Assembly (NCBI GenBank): GCA_907163345.1
Contig: CAJQUN010000009.1
Location: 2,232,001-2,296,000 of the forward strand
Origin: Haberlea rhodopensis
Lineage: Eukaryota; Streptophyta; Magnoliopsida; Lamiales; Gesneriaceae
Direction of reading: 5' to 3'
DNA: 64,000 nt
Shown: positions 1 to 11,266 of the stretch, one piece after another
Layout of the letters: each line of letters opens with the position of its first letter
Position numbering within the stretch: position 1 is the first letter of the stretch
The notes under the pieces: generated by a model
Databases searched by the model: none
Seen by the model: the letters and a program-made list of their open reading frames with translations, nothing else
What the model was told of the DNA's origin: nothing
Program-made: the position numbers and the translations under genes

Positions 1-339
1 TGTCAAGAAATTCAAATTTGTTGCCAAGTATGCAACATGCAACATCAAAAGAGGTTATTTTTGTTCAACAAATTAATGTGCATTGCAATTTTTTTAATTT
101 GTTTTAGCCTACCCGATTTGCCCCTCACTTGCTCAAATTTTCAAACATTTTAAAATTAAGGGGGAGAGTTTAATCTCAATCCTTGAGGGGGAGAACATTT
201 TATTTATCTTCCTTTTTTATTCACACAAAAAGGGGGAGAAATATGTTGTTTAAAAAATATGATTTTTCTTGTTATGCAACATTGTGTTTTAATGTTCATA
301 TTTTTGTTCAAGTTTTGTGATCATCAAAAAGGGGGAGAT

Positions 340-1979
340 TGTTGGGTTTTGGAAACCCGAATAATCTTGGTTTTGATGTTAACAAAACTTGTTATTGTGT
401 TGCTAACATATTTCATCAAGTTTGCAGTTCATAGATCATATTTAAGAGCTTGATGAATTACAAAGAAGTAGCTTGAAAATATCAAGCTGGACCAAGACTG
501 GAATTCTGGCATAGCGGTTTGTTTCGATCATATCTAATAGCTCGGATATCGAAATGGCGTGCTTCCAAAGATATTGAACAGCCAACTTAAAATACTAAAA
601 GTCATATTTCACAACAGATCGGCTAGTTCAAATGTTATCAAGGAGAAAAGATGCCTGCAAGATCGAGCTGAACCGCGAAGAAACAACAAGCTGTTTCAGC
701 AAGCAACTGTCAGTCTAGTGGCCATAATTCTCAGCTCGCTTATTGGAACGGAACGATTCAGTATGGGTTGGAAAGCTAAGACAAAGATCTACAAGTCATC
801 TTTGGAAGTAAAAGACTGAATCGGACGTTAAGATAGCCAAAAAGCGTCTGCAAGTCACGCCATGTGCTGCTGCATCCAGCAAACAGACAGCAGGAGCATT
901 GCCTCGTATTTCGAGCATAACTCTCTCATACAAACTCGAAATCGAGCGATTCTTGATTCCGTGGAAAGCTAAGAGAAAGGGCTACAACTTTCATGTGGAT
1001 CACTTTGCCCAGAAATCAAAGAATGAAGAGTTACAAGCAACAGATCGAAGAGTAAGTTCAAGCTGACTGTCCAGACTGATCCGGACCAGACTGATCTGCC
1101 CTTGCTGATCTGGACCAGACTGATCTACCATGCTGATCCGGTCAGACTGATCTGTCCAAGCTGATCCGGCCAATCCGGTCCGAAATACAAATAGCCCAGA
1201 AACCAGAATATGACCGTTGCAAGCTCGGGAATAGTGCAGAACATTTTCCAACGGGCATATTCTTGCGTCTAACGTATATATCAATACTTGGGGCTATATA
1301 TACATGATTTGGAAGCTCAATAACAGCTGATTGAAGATCAATCCAAGCCTTCCAAAGCAAACCCACTTGGGATTCAATTGGGGAACTTCAAAGACAAAAG
1401 TTGCTAAATGAAGAGCACTCCCCAAACATTTGGCACCTCTTACCTTGCTGTATCAGATCTGATAGGAGATCATTTGTGCTTTTGTATTCACTCTATTCAT
1501 TGTATTTGTGAGCCAAAATAGAAGAGTGAATACCATTGTAACGGTTGATGATTTATCACAACCGATGAGAGGTCTTTGTATGTGAGACATTAAAGAACAT
1601 ACATAGTTGAGTTGCTAGGAGTTCTAGTTGGATGGGGTTCCCAACTGGATCGGGTTTGTACAACGGGATTGTATAAATCAAAGTCTTCTAGTGGAATCCT
1701 TCCATGCGGTGGAAGAAGGGGAGACGTAGAAGGATTACACCACCTTCGAACTTCCATAAACAAATGCTTGTTTATTTACTTTAATTGCATATCTTTAAGA
1801 TGTCTTTCAAATGAGTAATCGGTTTTAGAGCGGGTTATGTCGAGTGTTTTCCGCTCGATTTTGTAATCGAAGTCGATATAATCTCTCGGTGCATTAATTC
1901 AAGAACACGAGCTATTGAAGCTCAAGTTGGTTGAACTCGGGTGTGGAATGACAACCCACCCCCGAAAGCGATCCTGACA
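340..1979 (+). repeat. 3' LTR of SIRE-like copia element, 1640 bp
   Basis: The LTR starts with TG at 340, immediately after the last polypurine tract, and ends with CA at 1978-1979 (GATCCTGACA). It contains a TATA motif near 1294. The tail includes a GC-rich stretch (about 1690-1760) leading to CCACCTTCGAACTTCC-type sequence, as in SIRE LTRs. Small open frames inside it are not genes. Confidence 0.8.
1294..1303 (+). promoter_or_regulatory. Putative TATA box of the SIRE-like LTR
   Basis: CTATATATAC lies in a GC-balanced part of the LTR. A Pol II promoter is expected within a copia LTR. Position and sequence only; no start site is visible. Confidence 0.4.
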
Positions 1980-2213
1980 GATATATTTTAAGAATTATAC
2001 AAAATAAAATTAAATGATTTGAAATGTACAGTATAAATTGTTTTATTAAAGAATAATTCCAAAGTACCAAACATACATTTTATTGAGTATATTTTCTGAA
2101 ATAATAAGTGAAAACTGAGAAGGAAGTGTAGGCTTAGCTATGGGTTTAACCAATCGAGTTTGCCGGGAATCGGCCTATATATGGTTATAGACCGATTGTC
2201 ATGATAAAAACCC

Positions 2214-2335
2214 TAGAGGTGTTTATTCGGCTTTAACCGAACCAAATCGTTAACCGAAATTTCGGTTCATCAAAATTTTCGGTTTTGAATTTTCAAAAAA
2301 CCAAAATTTTTCGGTTCGGTTTCGGTTAAAACATA
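2214..2335. repeat. Single end of a hAT-like element (CGGTT/AACCG subterminal repeats)
   Basis: TAGAGGTGTTTATTCGG is followed by alternating AACCGAA and TTCGGTT motifs. This resembles the TAGGGGTGCTTATTGG termini of the better-defined hAT elements at 10694, 46660 and 51024. No matching opposite terminus or TSD was found, so this is a fragment. The rest of 1980-2655 is AT-rich with no feature seen. Confidence 0.45.
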
Positions 2336-2660
2336 AATTTTAAATTTTTTTGGATTTGGACTAAAAAATACACTAATTTTCTCATTTTTTTTTTTTGAGA
2401 GTAAAGGTGTCAAATAGTATAGACATTTTTCATCTCATGCGTCTTTTAATACATGTAGAAATCATGACATCCTATTAGGATGTAGTTGAATTGAATTCCT
2501 TTTTTTATAGTGGGAATTCTAAAACACTCCTTAAGAAAAATTATGTAGAAAATAGAACAATTTTGGGACAATAATCTTCTTGACATTTCAGTGCAAATCC
2601 TCGGCCATATATACAAACATGTAAACCACTTGTAACTACTCACTAATCCAATACTAATAA

Positions 2661-3290
2661 TGTCACGCCCCGGGCCCAGGGCCGCGCAAACGCGACTGCA
2701 CAATGGGCTCTTATAGCAACTACTTCGTATCCGTCATCGCTTTACGAAAATGGTTAACCCAAGTTGCTATAATAGTCCATTGTAAGCCTTTATAAACCAC
2801 ATTAAATTTTCATCAACAACCAATGTGGGACATGGGTATTACAATCATCCCTCCTTCAGAACGCGACGTCCTCGTCGCGACCTAACTCATCGATCCACCG
2901 GCACCGAAAATCTAGAGGTGGCTCCTACAGGTTCAAGGGTAGCTCCCGTCATGTAGCACTTTGCCCCGCAGGTTCAAGAGGTGGCCCCCGTCGTGTAGCA
3001 CTTTGCCCTTTTAAGGTTCAAGAGGTGGCTCCCACGCACGTAGCACTTTGCCCCGCATAGCACTTATCTCCGGTGTTTCCTGCCGGTGACCGGCTCTGAT
3101 ACCAATCTGTCACGCCCCGGGCCCAGGCCCGCGCAAACGCGACTGCACAATGGACTCTTATAGCAACTACTTCGTATCCGTCATCGCTTTACGAAAATGG
3201 TTAACCCAAGTTGCTATAATAGTCCATTGTAAGCCTTTATAAACCACATTAAATTTTCATCCACAACCAATGTGGGACATGGGTATTACA
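2661..3290 (-). mobile_element. Complete TRIM (terminal-repeat retrotransposon in miniature)
   Basis: Two near-identical 183-bp LTRs (2661-2843 and 3108-3290) flank a 264-bp non-coding interior. Read on the minus strand the LTR starts TGTAATACCC and ends GGGGCGTGACA. A primer-binding site matching TGGTATCAGAGCC (tRNA-iMet) lies at 3092-3104, beside the 5' LTR. A purine-rich tract (complement of 2844-2859, CTGAAGGAGGGATGAT) precedes the 3' LTR. A 5-bp target-site duplication AATAA sits at 2656-2660 and 3291-3295. There is no ORF, so it needs proteins in trans. I see no 5S-rRNA-like segment, so it is not a Cassandra TRIM. Related copies are at 18060-19013 and 34174-34604. Confidence 0.93.
3092..3104 (-). 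other. TRIM primer-binding site, tRNA-iMet type
   Basis: On the minus strand TGGTATCAGAGCC lies 3 bases inside the 5' LTR. It matches the 3' end of plant initiator tRNA-Met, the usual primer of copia elements and TRIMs, and it fixes the element's orientation. Confidence 0.85.
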
Positions 3291-3295
3291 AATAA

Positions 3296-3792
3296 TGCTA
3301 CTAATAATGGACCATAACCCCTAAAATATATGGGAATATGCTAATTACTGGCTATGACTAATTCACACTGAAGCTAGAAGTTATTTACAGATATTTAATT
3401 GAAATAAGCATAATTTGGCAATCGTCTATGTCTAATGGCTGCTGGACTGCTTTTGAAAGGGTTTGGCCAATATCAATTCCCCCATTCTCGCTTTGTCCTC
3501 AAGTCCTAAATAGGATGTTGACTTTGGGGAATTATCAAGAGTGTTTGGGGCCAAGAGATTAGGGTTTGATGACATCAACGGTTGGTAATCCACCTATGTG
3601 TTATCCTCGGAATTGAGCCAACTCAAGATACCAAGATTTGTTGAATTTGTACGTCATTTCTCCAGATATTTAGAGTTCCAATAAGGTTATCAGGTGTGAG
3701 AGAGAGAAACGACCATCAATGCAAACAACAATCGGAATTTATGATATAATTCTGGGAAAGAAATGACATCCACATAAACCAATATTCCTGCG
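3296..3792. other. Intergenic, no feature seen
   Basis: No gene, RNA or element terminus was recognised between the TRIM and the gag remnant. Confidence 0.4.
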
Positions 3793-4041
3793 ATGCAAAA
3801 AAAAATGCCACAAAAGTTCACCGTAGACTTCAAGAGATGTCAGCAGAAAATGCTTTTTTATCTTACTACTTTGCATTTGTCAAAGTTTTTGCAAGATGAT
3901 CAGCTTACCATAGGCGATGACGAGACGTATACAAGTAGGAGAGCCACTGTAGATGCATGTAATCAAATCGATTTCCTATGCAAGAAGTACATATTAAATG
4001 GTCTTGATAATGCACTATACAATGTGTATTGTCAAGTCTGA
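3793..4041 (+). pseudogene. Copia gag (UBN2-type) fragment
   Basis: The 82-codon frame resembles the N-terminal gag of plant copia elements: an F-K-R-x-Q-Q-K-M-L-F-Y-L-T-T-L pattern, an internal D-F-L-C-K-K-Y-I-L-N-G-L segment and D-N-A-L-Y-N-V-Y near the end. The frame stops there. The sequence after it (to about 4476) still looks gag-derived in places but is interrupted, and no protease, integrase or RT follows before the LTR at 4477, so most of the element has been deleted. It is inferred to belong with that LTR. Confidence 0.65.
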
Positions 4042-4476
4042 ACCACAAAGGAATTGCGGAACATGCTTGAAACAAATACAAGTAGTGATGTTAAGTTCGA
4101 TACTTTTAATAATTCATCTACTTGAAAAAGTGGAGTATGGATACTCTTAATAGGAGATCACCTATGTAAGTGTGAGGACGAGCCACCTCAATGAAAAACT
4201 TATCAATCCAAGAGGTGCTCCATGGCCAAAATGGACACAATCGAGAAAATCAAAACAAATGTTGAGAAGTTATTGTGCAGATGTTATTTTCTAGGTTTAC
4301 ACGAACCGCCTAGAAGTTCAAGACATCATGTTCACTTATTGGCCTAGTAAATCCGATAGTATTCTGCTAAGGAAGGTTCAAAACCAAAAACTATGTCTCC
4401 TAATGCAAAATTTTCCATGTTAACTCCTTTTTGATATCACGTGCATCCATGCATTAATTTAATTCATGTGGGGGAT

Positions 4477-5190
4477 TGTTGAAAATTTTGAGGCTTTTTA
4501 AATTGAAATTAAGCAAAATAAAAATAGGTTTAAAGAATTGAAATTAAGCAAAGAAAAATTGAACAAAAGAAACGATGGCATAACGGAAAGTTTCGAGAGC
4601 CAAAACACTGCCCTGGAAAATTCCTGGCAGTGTTGCTGGCGCCGCAGCGCCGGATGTCGCTGGCACGGTGGCGTCACTGCCTGGAAGGGTGGCGTTGGGG
4701 GCGCTGGCCCTGTAGGGCCCCATCGCCATTTCAATATTTTTTTTTGAAATGATGCACCTCTTGTCGTGCAGATGAGATTTTTCATGTAGTTTATGTCTCC
4801 AAATGATGTCTTTTGATGACATCTTATGACCCAGTATATATGGCCTAGTATATATACAACATTCATATGATGGGTTAACATCAGATTTTTAAAATCATAA
4901 ACACATATTTATGAGAGAAAAAAAGGATCAAAGTTCATATTCATACATCTTCATATCTTGTTCTTATAAAGGAGAGTTTGCAACATTTGTAGTTGATGTT
5001 TTTGTGATTTGTATGCTACTATCACAAGAAGAAGTCGTTGTATTTTGGGAGATGGTTGCCACATTCCGAAAACACATAGTGCGGGGCAAATTCCTCTTAA
5101 GTACAAAGTGTATTACAGTTGCCTCGACTTGACAAAGTTCATCATTAATTTTCCTAGCATAATATGGATTCTCATACAACGCAAACAACA
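4477..5190 (+). repeat. Copia LTR (3' LTR of a deleted element)
   Basis: A purine tract ATGTGGGGGAT (about 4467-4476) abuts TGTTGAAAAT. The proposed end is CAAACAACA at 5190, giving short TG..CA inverted ends. It includes a GC-rich stretch at 4600-4740. The right half shares diverged blocks with 17021-17530: CCAAATGATGTCTTTTG, a CTATCACA..GTCGTTGTAT block and a GCCTCGAC block. I infer the same LTR family. The end coordinate is tentative. Confidence 0.6.
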
Positions 5191-5514
5191 ATGTTGTTGA
5201 AGGATTTCATTGCAATAATTTCAAGTGGCGCTTACATTTGGTTATGCCAGTCTCTCAGAATCCAGTAGCAATCTTTTTAGTGGGATCACTAGTTTTTACT
5301 ACCATTTCGTATCTCCATATCAGTTGACGCATTGGGTTTCTGGTTAAATTCTGCTCATTTTTTCTCATTCTTTTGGTGCAGATTGAAATAGTCCTTGGTA
5401 AAAACTGCTTTGCAAGATGGCAGAAAGAACGGAAATAGTGAAGATTAGAGATATTGACGGGAATGCAGGCTTCCCCTTTTTTCCTTCTTAAATGCATGAA
5501 AATTACTTTTACGA

Positions 5515-6510
5515 TAATAATAATTGCTCTGCTAATATTATTAGATCCCCTCGACTTTGACCTATTTACATTTAGATCCCCTAGACTTTGACCTATTTAC
5601 ATAAAACTTTTATCGACTTTGAAAAATTACAGAGACCTTCCATCCAGACATAACACCGTCAAAAACAATTAATAGAATGCATGACCCTCGTATATATTTA
5701 ATATAAAATTATCAAAACATACAGATACACATCTAATACTATATGTAATATAACATTATCAAAACATTACATATACACACCTATAGTATATTATATATTA
5801 TATAGATACAACCCCTATTGTGTCATATTATTTTATTTATTTCTTTTATTTTTTTTTATATTTCTTTTTTTTGTTTCTTGTTTATTTATTTCAAAGAATT
5901 ATTTATTAAATATTTTTAAACTATAAACTAGCTTTCATATTAATGACAATATTTTAAAATTACTTATATATAAAAATACATTCAATATTATCTAATTGCA
6001 TTATTATCATAGTATTTTATTTTATTTGTAATTATAATGATAAAATGATCTTGTTTTAGGTTAATGACAATTATATGTTTAGACGTTAGACTTTAAATCA
6101 TATGTCTTAGGCCAAAATCTTTAATGACACTTGGTATTTTATCAAATCGGTTTATTCGATTTAATATAAAAATCAGCAACTTCGGTTGACTGAAAAATAA
6201 ATTTGGTCGGTTCAATTTAAATTTCGGTTCTGAAGTTCACCCATAGTTGAACTTGTATATGAGTTGTTTTCAAAATTTAGATTTTTATCCCGTTCCTCAA
6301 ATTATTAATCATATATTATTTATATTTAAAATCATTTATTGAAAAGTACGATTATTGTATATTATCAAGTTCGGTATTTTTGGTTGACCAATATTTATTG
6401 ACCTCAATTTCAAAAATGGCAATCGAACATATTATTTTTTAATTTGACTTTCAATTCGATTTAATTTAAATTATTACACAATGTCTTTATTTCTAACAAA
6501 AGTTTTTAAA

Positions 6511-6572
<62 letters not shown>

Positions 6573-6960
6573 AATTTTTTATGGTATATAATGATATTTT
6601 ACAAGATTGAATAAAAATGATAAATATTAAAATAATTAGGAAAATTAAAAAAGATTTCAGTAAGTAATAATTATATTTGAAATAAACAATTAGAAAAATA
6701 AAGTAATAGTATTATTACGATCATACCCCTTATAAAATATCATAATTACAATAGCACTTTAAAAATTTAGGTCAAAATAGTGGTCAAAGTTGATCAGGGC
6801 CAATTTGGGGTTTAATTAAAATTAGTGGAGGTTTTTGTTACGGCCATTAATTTACTAACGGCAGGAGAAGTCTCTGTAATTTTCCAAAGTCGATGGAGCT
6901 TTCTGTAAATATGTCAAAGTCGAGGGGGTGTAAATATAATTATTCTTAATAATAATAATA
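5515..6960. mobile_element. DNA transposon with long TIRs made of tandem units, non-autonomous
   Basis: The left arm (about 5520-5670) carries tandem units containing CCCCTCGACTTTGACCTATT, CCCCTAGACTTTGACC and ATCGACTTTGAAAAATTACA. The right arm (about 6780-6955) holds the reverse complements, including TTTCCAAAGTCGATGGAGCT, GTCAAAGTCGAGGGGG and TAACGGCAGGAGAAG, the last mirroring CACCGTC in the left arm. The interior is AT-rich without a coding frame. Both flanks are (TAA)n/(AAT)n, so a 9-10 bp TSD is plausible but cannot be placed. Long TIRs suggest a MULE-type or fold-back element. It ends about 60 bp upstream of the O-fucosyltransferase start codon. Confidence 0.7.
6512..6570. repeat. (AT)n microsatellite
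   Basis: About 59 bp of uninterrupted AT dinucleotides inside the TIR element. Confidence 0.95.
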
Positions 6961-7019
6961 ATGTGTTGGAGCGAGGGAAAATTTTTGGGAGATCTATCTG
7001 GATTCTACAGTTCAGTTCA

Positions 7020-9506
7020 ATGATTGCTACAACGGTGGGGAAACACCTGCTGATCGTAACCATAATATTTTTTTCTCTCTTTCTAGCCCTAATTCTATTT
7101 TCCCCAGCTTCACAATTTCCTCAAGCATCTCTGAATTCTCCGATGTAAGTCGCCGTGCCGATTTTCCATTTTTGATTCTGACCGTGTAAATGCTGGGTTT
7201 TGGACTCACCTGGATTCGGTATTAGTTTTATAGTTTAGGGATTTATATTTTTGTTTTGAATCAAGTTAATTGGTGCACAAATTAACAGATCAGAAAAAGC
7301 AGAGATATGGAGTGTACGGAGAATCATGGAATGGCGACCTTGCGATTGGTGGTTACAAGGAAATCCAGCTGGTTAGGTTTCTGCTTATTAAATTCTTAAC
7401 TTTGTGAGTTTCTAATGGGTTCGTTGTTTATCGGAAAATTCGGGGTAGATTTTGAAATTATGTTCTTTTCGTCGTAGTTCATGTTAAAGTATTTAGTTTC
7501 TCTGAATTAAGTTTGATCCCTATGATTGTGATTTCGTTGAAGTTGAATGTCAGAATTAAATGCATTTCTTTAGTTCAAGATTCATTTAAAATAATTGTTG
7601 AAAGTACTAAATCTTTTTGTTTCTATTCGACAAAATTAGGATGCTTGTGCATTCGAACATGTATACCAAGTAATATCTCATAGATTTTTGCTGTGGTCTA
7701 TATTTTTTGAGTCAACTTCAACTGACTTCAAATGCAGACATTTGCATGGTTTTTTAATGATGCAGCTCTGCCAGCTAAGACCAATGGGTATCTTCGAGTT
7801 GATTGCTACGGAGGGCTCAATCAGATGAGGCGGGATGTGAGTACTTTGTTACGTTGTCTTTTATATTCCTAATTCATTATCATTCTGTCGACATATTATT
7901 TTAGATTTATACATCCATTTACTGCGGTAATTGCAGTTTTGCGATGGTGTTGGTATTGCTCGCCTACTAAATGCAACTCTTGTTTTACCCAAATTTGAAG
8001 TGGCTGCATATTGGAATGAATCTGTGTAAGAATTACGAGTGTTTCGGCCAGGGTAGATTTGGAAATAATGGAAGCCATTTATTGCTATCCTTTTAAAATC
8101 ATTCCTCTCTTAACTCATACAATGCAGTGGATTTGGAGATGTCTTTGATGTGGAATACTTCATCGAACAAATGAATGGCTTTGTTCAGGTTGTGAAAGAG
8201 TTGCCTGCAGAGCTAGCATCCAAAGAACCTATTCAAGTTGATTGTAGCAAGCGCAAAGGTTTATTAGATTATGTTGAAATTGTGCTTCCTTCGCTGCTGA
8301 AGCATCATTATATTTCAATAACTCCAGCAATGAGTCAAAGAAGAGACAGGTACCATGCATTTTAAATTCTCAAATTTAAATATTTTTCCCAACACAATTG
8401 CTGAGACTGGTGGACTCCCTAGGATTTTGTAATTTGTCTCGGATTGCTTATTTGCCTTTTATTTTCTGGAGTGTTTATCCCTGTTTTTCTTTTCTGTAAA
8501 TATGGATATATATCCTTTTTTGAGGGGTGAGCGAAGAGTGGCATAGTTCTACAGATGATTGATGAGTTAAGGGCAGATGTTTTGCATAAGTTGTCCTTCC
8601 CAGTTCTAAAATAATATGAACTCGAGCACAATTTAGTTCTGAATACATGTGGTTTCATCATTCCCTTTGGCGCTGTCGCCATTCTATGCATTTAAATTTT
8701 TGGTAGATCAGGATCATCAGGTGTAATGTAAAGATTACAAACTGCCTTGGCATTGCTATTATTGCAGATATCCACAGTATGCAAAAGCTTCCCTTTGTCA
8801 GGCTTGCTACAAGGCTCTGCGTCTGAGGAGTGCATTGGAGAAGAAAGGATCTGAGCTTTTGCAAGCTATTCCAAAGCCATTCCTTTCACTTCACCTCCGG
8901 TTTGAACCTGACATGGTAGCTTATAGTCGGTGTGAATACTCTGGTCTTTCTTCCTCTTCCATCCAAAGTATAGAGGCTTCCGGGGGAGAGAGAAAACCAT
9001 ATACCGGAGAACAAGCTCGTTATTGGAGAAACCGTGGAAAGTGTCCCCTTACACCAAATGAAACTACAATCATCCTTCAAGCTCTTGCTATTCCTACCAA
9101 TACAAGTATCTATCTGGCAGCTGGGGATGGTCTAATGGAACTCGAAAGCTTAACTTCTGTATACAGAAATGTTTTTACCAAATCCACCCTTTTGAGTGAT
9201 GAGGACTTCAAAAATATGCATGGAAACACGAAAGCTGCACTGGATTATTATGTATCGATCAACAGTGATTCATATGTGGCTACATATTTTGGAAACATGG
9301 ATAAAATGGTTGCAGCTATGCGGGCTCTCAAGGGGTTGTATAAAACCCTTTTCCTAAGCAGGAGGGTGTTTGCAGAATTATGTTCAAAGGGGCTCCATGG
9401 GAATTTTTTGATGGATGCTCTGTACAAGGTTCACAAAAATGATTTTGTAATGGGCGTAGGATATGCTTTACCTGATTGCTTCTGTGAATTCAAGCTTCAA
9501 GGTTAG
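7020..9506 (+). CDS. Plant O-fucosyltransferase family protein, 6 exons, about 442 aa
   Basis: Exons read from GT-AG signals and phase: 7020-7144, 7289-7371, 7766-7836, 7937-8025, 8128-8349, 8768-9506. They join in frame to 442 codons plus stop. The first ATG gives a short cytosolic tail and one hydrophobic segment (about residues 10-27), i.e. a type II Golgi/ER membrane anchor. The stem has W-R-P-C-x-W-W; then N-G-Y-L-R-V-D-C-Y-G-G-L-N-Q-M-R-R-D (76-93), the conserved GDP-fucose O-fucosyltransferase-like start. H-L-R-F-E-x-D-M at 239-246 is the family's nucleotide-sugar motif. The C-terminus A-L-P-D-C-F-C-E-F-K-L is typical of one subgroup, so the gene looks complete. The family transfers fucose (some plant members rhamnose) to protein or wall glycans; the acceptor here is unknown. 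An upstream in-frame GTG at 6963 is not a plausible plant start. A TIR element lies directly upstream. Confidence 0.92.
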
Positions 9507-10232
9507 TTTTTTGTTTCTCAGGCATTCTTTAATCTTCTCAAATGTAAGCACGAGGTTTGGTTTATCTTGCTATAAAATTGAAGTATTCATTCAGTTCTGT
9601 TAGTTTCAACTGTTGGAACGTGCTAAACAGGTGCGTACGTGCATGTGTATAAGAACAGTGCTCTGTTGCGCTTTCATTCATTTGCTTTCAACTCTCTTCT
9701 GTTTAAGATTCCTATACTCACCATGCTGGCTGAAAGCAATGATCATCACGAAATGGTATTAGAAAATAGAATCCACCACATAGTGCCATATAATCGAAGC
9801 ATGATCCAGAAAGAGTGTAGTGGTGACAGAAGAGAAACGACTGCAACACCATTGAACCATTCCTTATATAGCAAAATTCCGATATACAACCAAACTGACT
9901 CATCCCATAGCTTACTAGACACCGTGAAGAGCGAAACGTTATCCAGGAGAGTTCTTTAGTGCACAGTGGCCTTGAATAAGTAAAGTAATTTCAGTCCCTT
10001 TGGTTTGTTGGATTGGATCATCCAATAGCTTTTTGCATGTTAATTCTAAAGGAACTAACGTGGCGGCATATCCAAATTCCGACAGCATCCCCCTGTTAGA
10101 CCGGTTGGCTGAATCGATCTAGGCTTTATGCAAATCACACGTGGCTTTCAGGGTTCCACGGCCCAATTTACCGAATAAATATCAGTTCATGGTGGAAAAT
10201 GTGCATCAAGTGAAGTTTATAGGAACAAAAGT
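9507..10232. other. 3' flank of the O-fucosyltransferase gene, no gene seen
   Basis: Probable 3' UTR then intergenic DNA. A 106-codon frame (9639-9959) starts without a clear ATG and matches no family I know; it is not called. Confidence 0.4.
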
Positions 10233-11266
10233 TCTGGTTGAACTTGGCTTACCTTGTCAGTGCTCTGTTTTGTGAGGGCAGTAATATTTACTGGTCAATG
10301 ATGACAGGGTTATCGGCTGCATCGAAGTTGATATTCGAGAAGCTGATTCTTCTGGCAAATCCGGAGCCACCCTAAAGAAGAAGAATATTGAAAACCATGT
10401 AGTAAAATTAAACTTTACGATCCGGGGAAAAAAATCTGTGTCATCACACTCTTTGCTTAGAGAGTTTTTACCTGCTATATTTTGATTCTTACTCCATTTT
10501 CTGTTCTATGAAAGCTGCAATTGCTTATGGTTATTTCTTCCACTTCATCGTATTCCCATCTTTTCCTAAACTTCCAATGCTGCAATAGAAAGTGAAAAGA
10601 AATCCCGTAAGAAAACTAAGTATCCTTGCAAAAACCAATTTCCACGTAATTATTTATCTGCTATAAGATAGGGAGAGTACAATGGGTCGAGGCTAGGGGT
10701 GCTTATTGGGTAGGGTCAATCCGGACCTGGCCCTGAACCGAGCCGGTTAGCCGGGTTCGGAACCGGGCTAACCGGTTCCAACCCGCTCTGGAACCGGTAA
10801 AAATCGGTCCGGAGCTGGTCCGTGTATCCGGTTCGTTAACGGATCGGACCCGTTCCGTGCTGTCCGGAACCGGAACCGGCCGGTTCCGGACCGGTCCGAT
10901 CCGTTAAGCACCCCTAGTCGAGGCTGTTGCCTCTTCGCCGTCCTCGAGTTACATTGGATCCAGACTAATTCAAGCTGAGTCGAGTTGGACCCATTTTAAG
11001 TGCAACTCTCTCACAGGTTTTCTCAATTTACAAGATTCGAGACCCAATTTTGTCAAGGGGAATCGCAACTAACTTTATTCCATGTCCTGGACCGCATTCT
11101 ACTCCGGATATATTGACACGTGAGTTACCTCCATTTTTGGCAATACATTCATCCCATTCTAATTTTCGACACAATATGCATCCAACTTATCAAATCATAT
11201 TCACATTTAATGACCAAAAGATACAAAAAATAATAATATTTTCTTTTACCATTTTCCATGATTAGA
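10233..11266 (-). pseudogene. Partial tandem duplicate of the polygalacturonase (exons 6-8), broken
   Basis: The minus strand carries recognisable copies of exon 8 (about 10250-10371), exon 7 (about 10470-10583) and exon 6 (about 11047-11130) of the intact gene at 11668-15412, including flanking intron sequence. Exon 8' has a small insertion (ATATTTACTGG where the intact copy reads ATGCTGG) that shifts the frame. Exon 6' has lost the GDDC coding end: the intact TCATCCCC site reads TCATCCCATTC here. Exons 1-5 and 9 are absent. A 223-bp hAT element interrupts the intron between exons 6' and 7'. Confidence 0.88.
10694..10916. mobile_element. Non-autonomous hAT MITE, 223 bp, with 8-bp TSD
   Basis: The ends are TAGGGGTGCTTATTGG and CCGTTAAGCACCCCTA, imperfect inverted repeats. 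The exact 8-bp TSD GTCGAGGC lies at 10686-10693 and 10917-10924. The interior is a run of GGTTCCGG/CCGGAACC palindromic motifs, typical hAT subterminal repeats. The undisrupted target survives in the paralogous intron at 12477-12484. Same family as 43227, 46660 and 51024. Confidence 0.95.

Larger units (their letters stand above)
1..1979 (+). mobile_element. 3' end of a SIRE/Maximus-type Ty1-copia retrotransposon (truncated by window edge)
   Basis: Bases 1-339 are the tail of the internal region. They hold no recognisable coding sequence but carry four polypurine runs of the GGGGGAGA type (about 159-167, 186-194, 227-240, 326-339). The last run directly abuts an LTR beginning TGTTGGG. Multiple polypurine tracts between pol and the 3' LTR are known for SIRE-like copia elements. 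The 5' LTR, gag and pol must lie left of the window, so the target-site duplication cannot be tested; the right-hand copy would be GATAT at 1980-1984. Lineage assignment rests on the tract pattern and the LTR style, not on a search. Confidence 0.8.

Noticed and set aside
1000..1366. Overlapping frames in a region with repeated CTGATC/GATCCGG motifs
   Set aside because: They lie wholly inside the SIRE-like LTR; the repeats are LTR sequence, not coding repeats.
2661..3290. Cassandra-type TRIM carrying 5S rRNA promoter
   Set aside because: No 5S-like box A/C sequence could be found in the LTR on either strand.
4498..4881. 127-codon frame with a proline-rich stretch
   Set aside because: Inside a copia LTR; caused by its GC-rich block.
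9639..9959. 106-codon open frame downstream of the O-fucosyltransferase gene
   Set aside because: No ATG at the frame start, no recognisable family, composition like UTR. The upstream gene already ends with the family's normal C-terminus.
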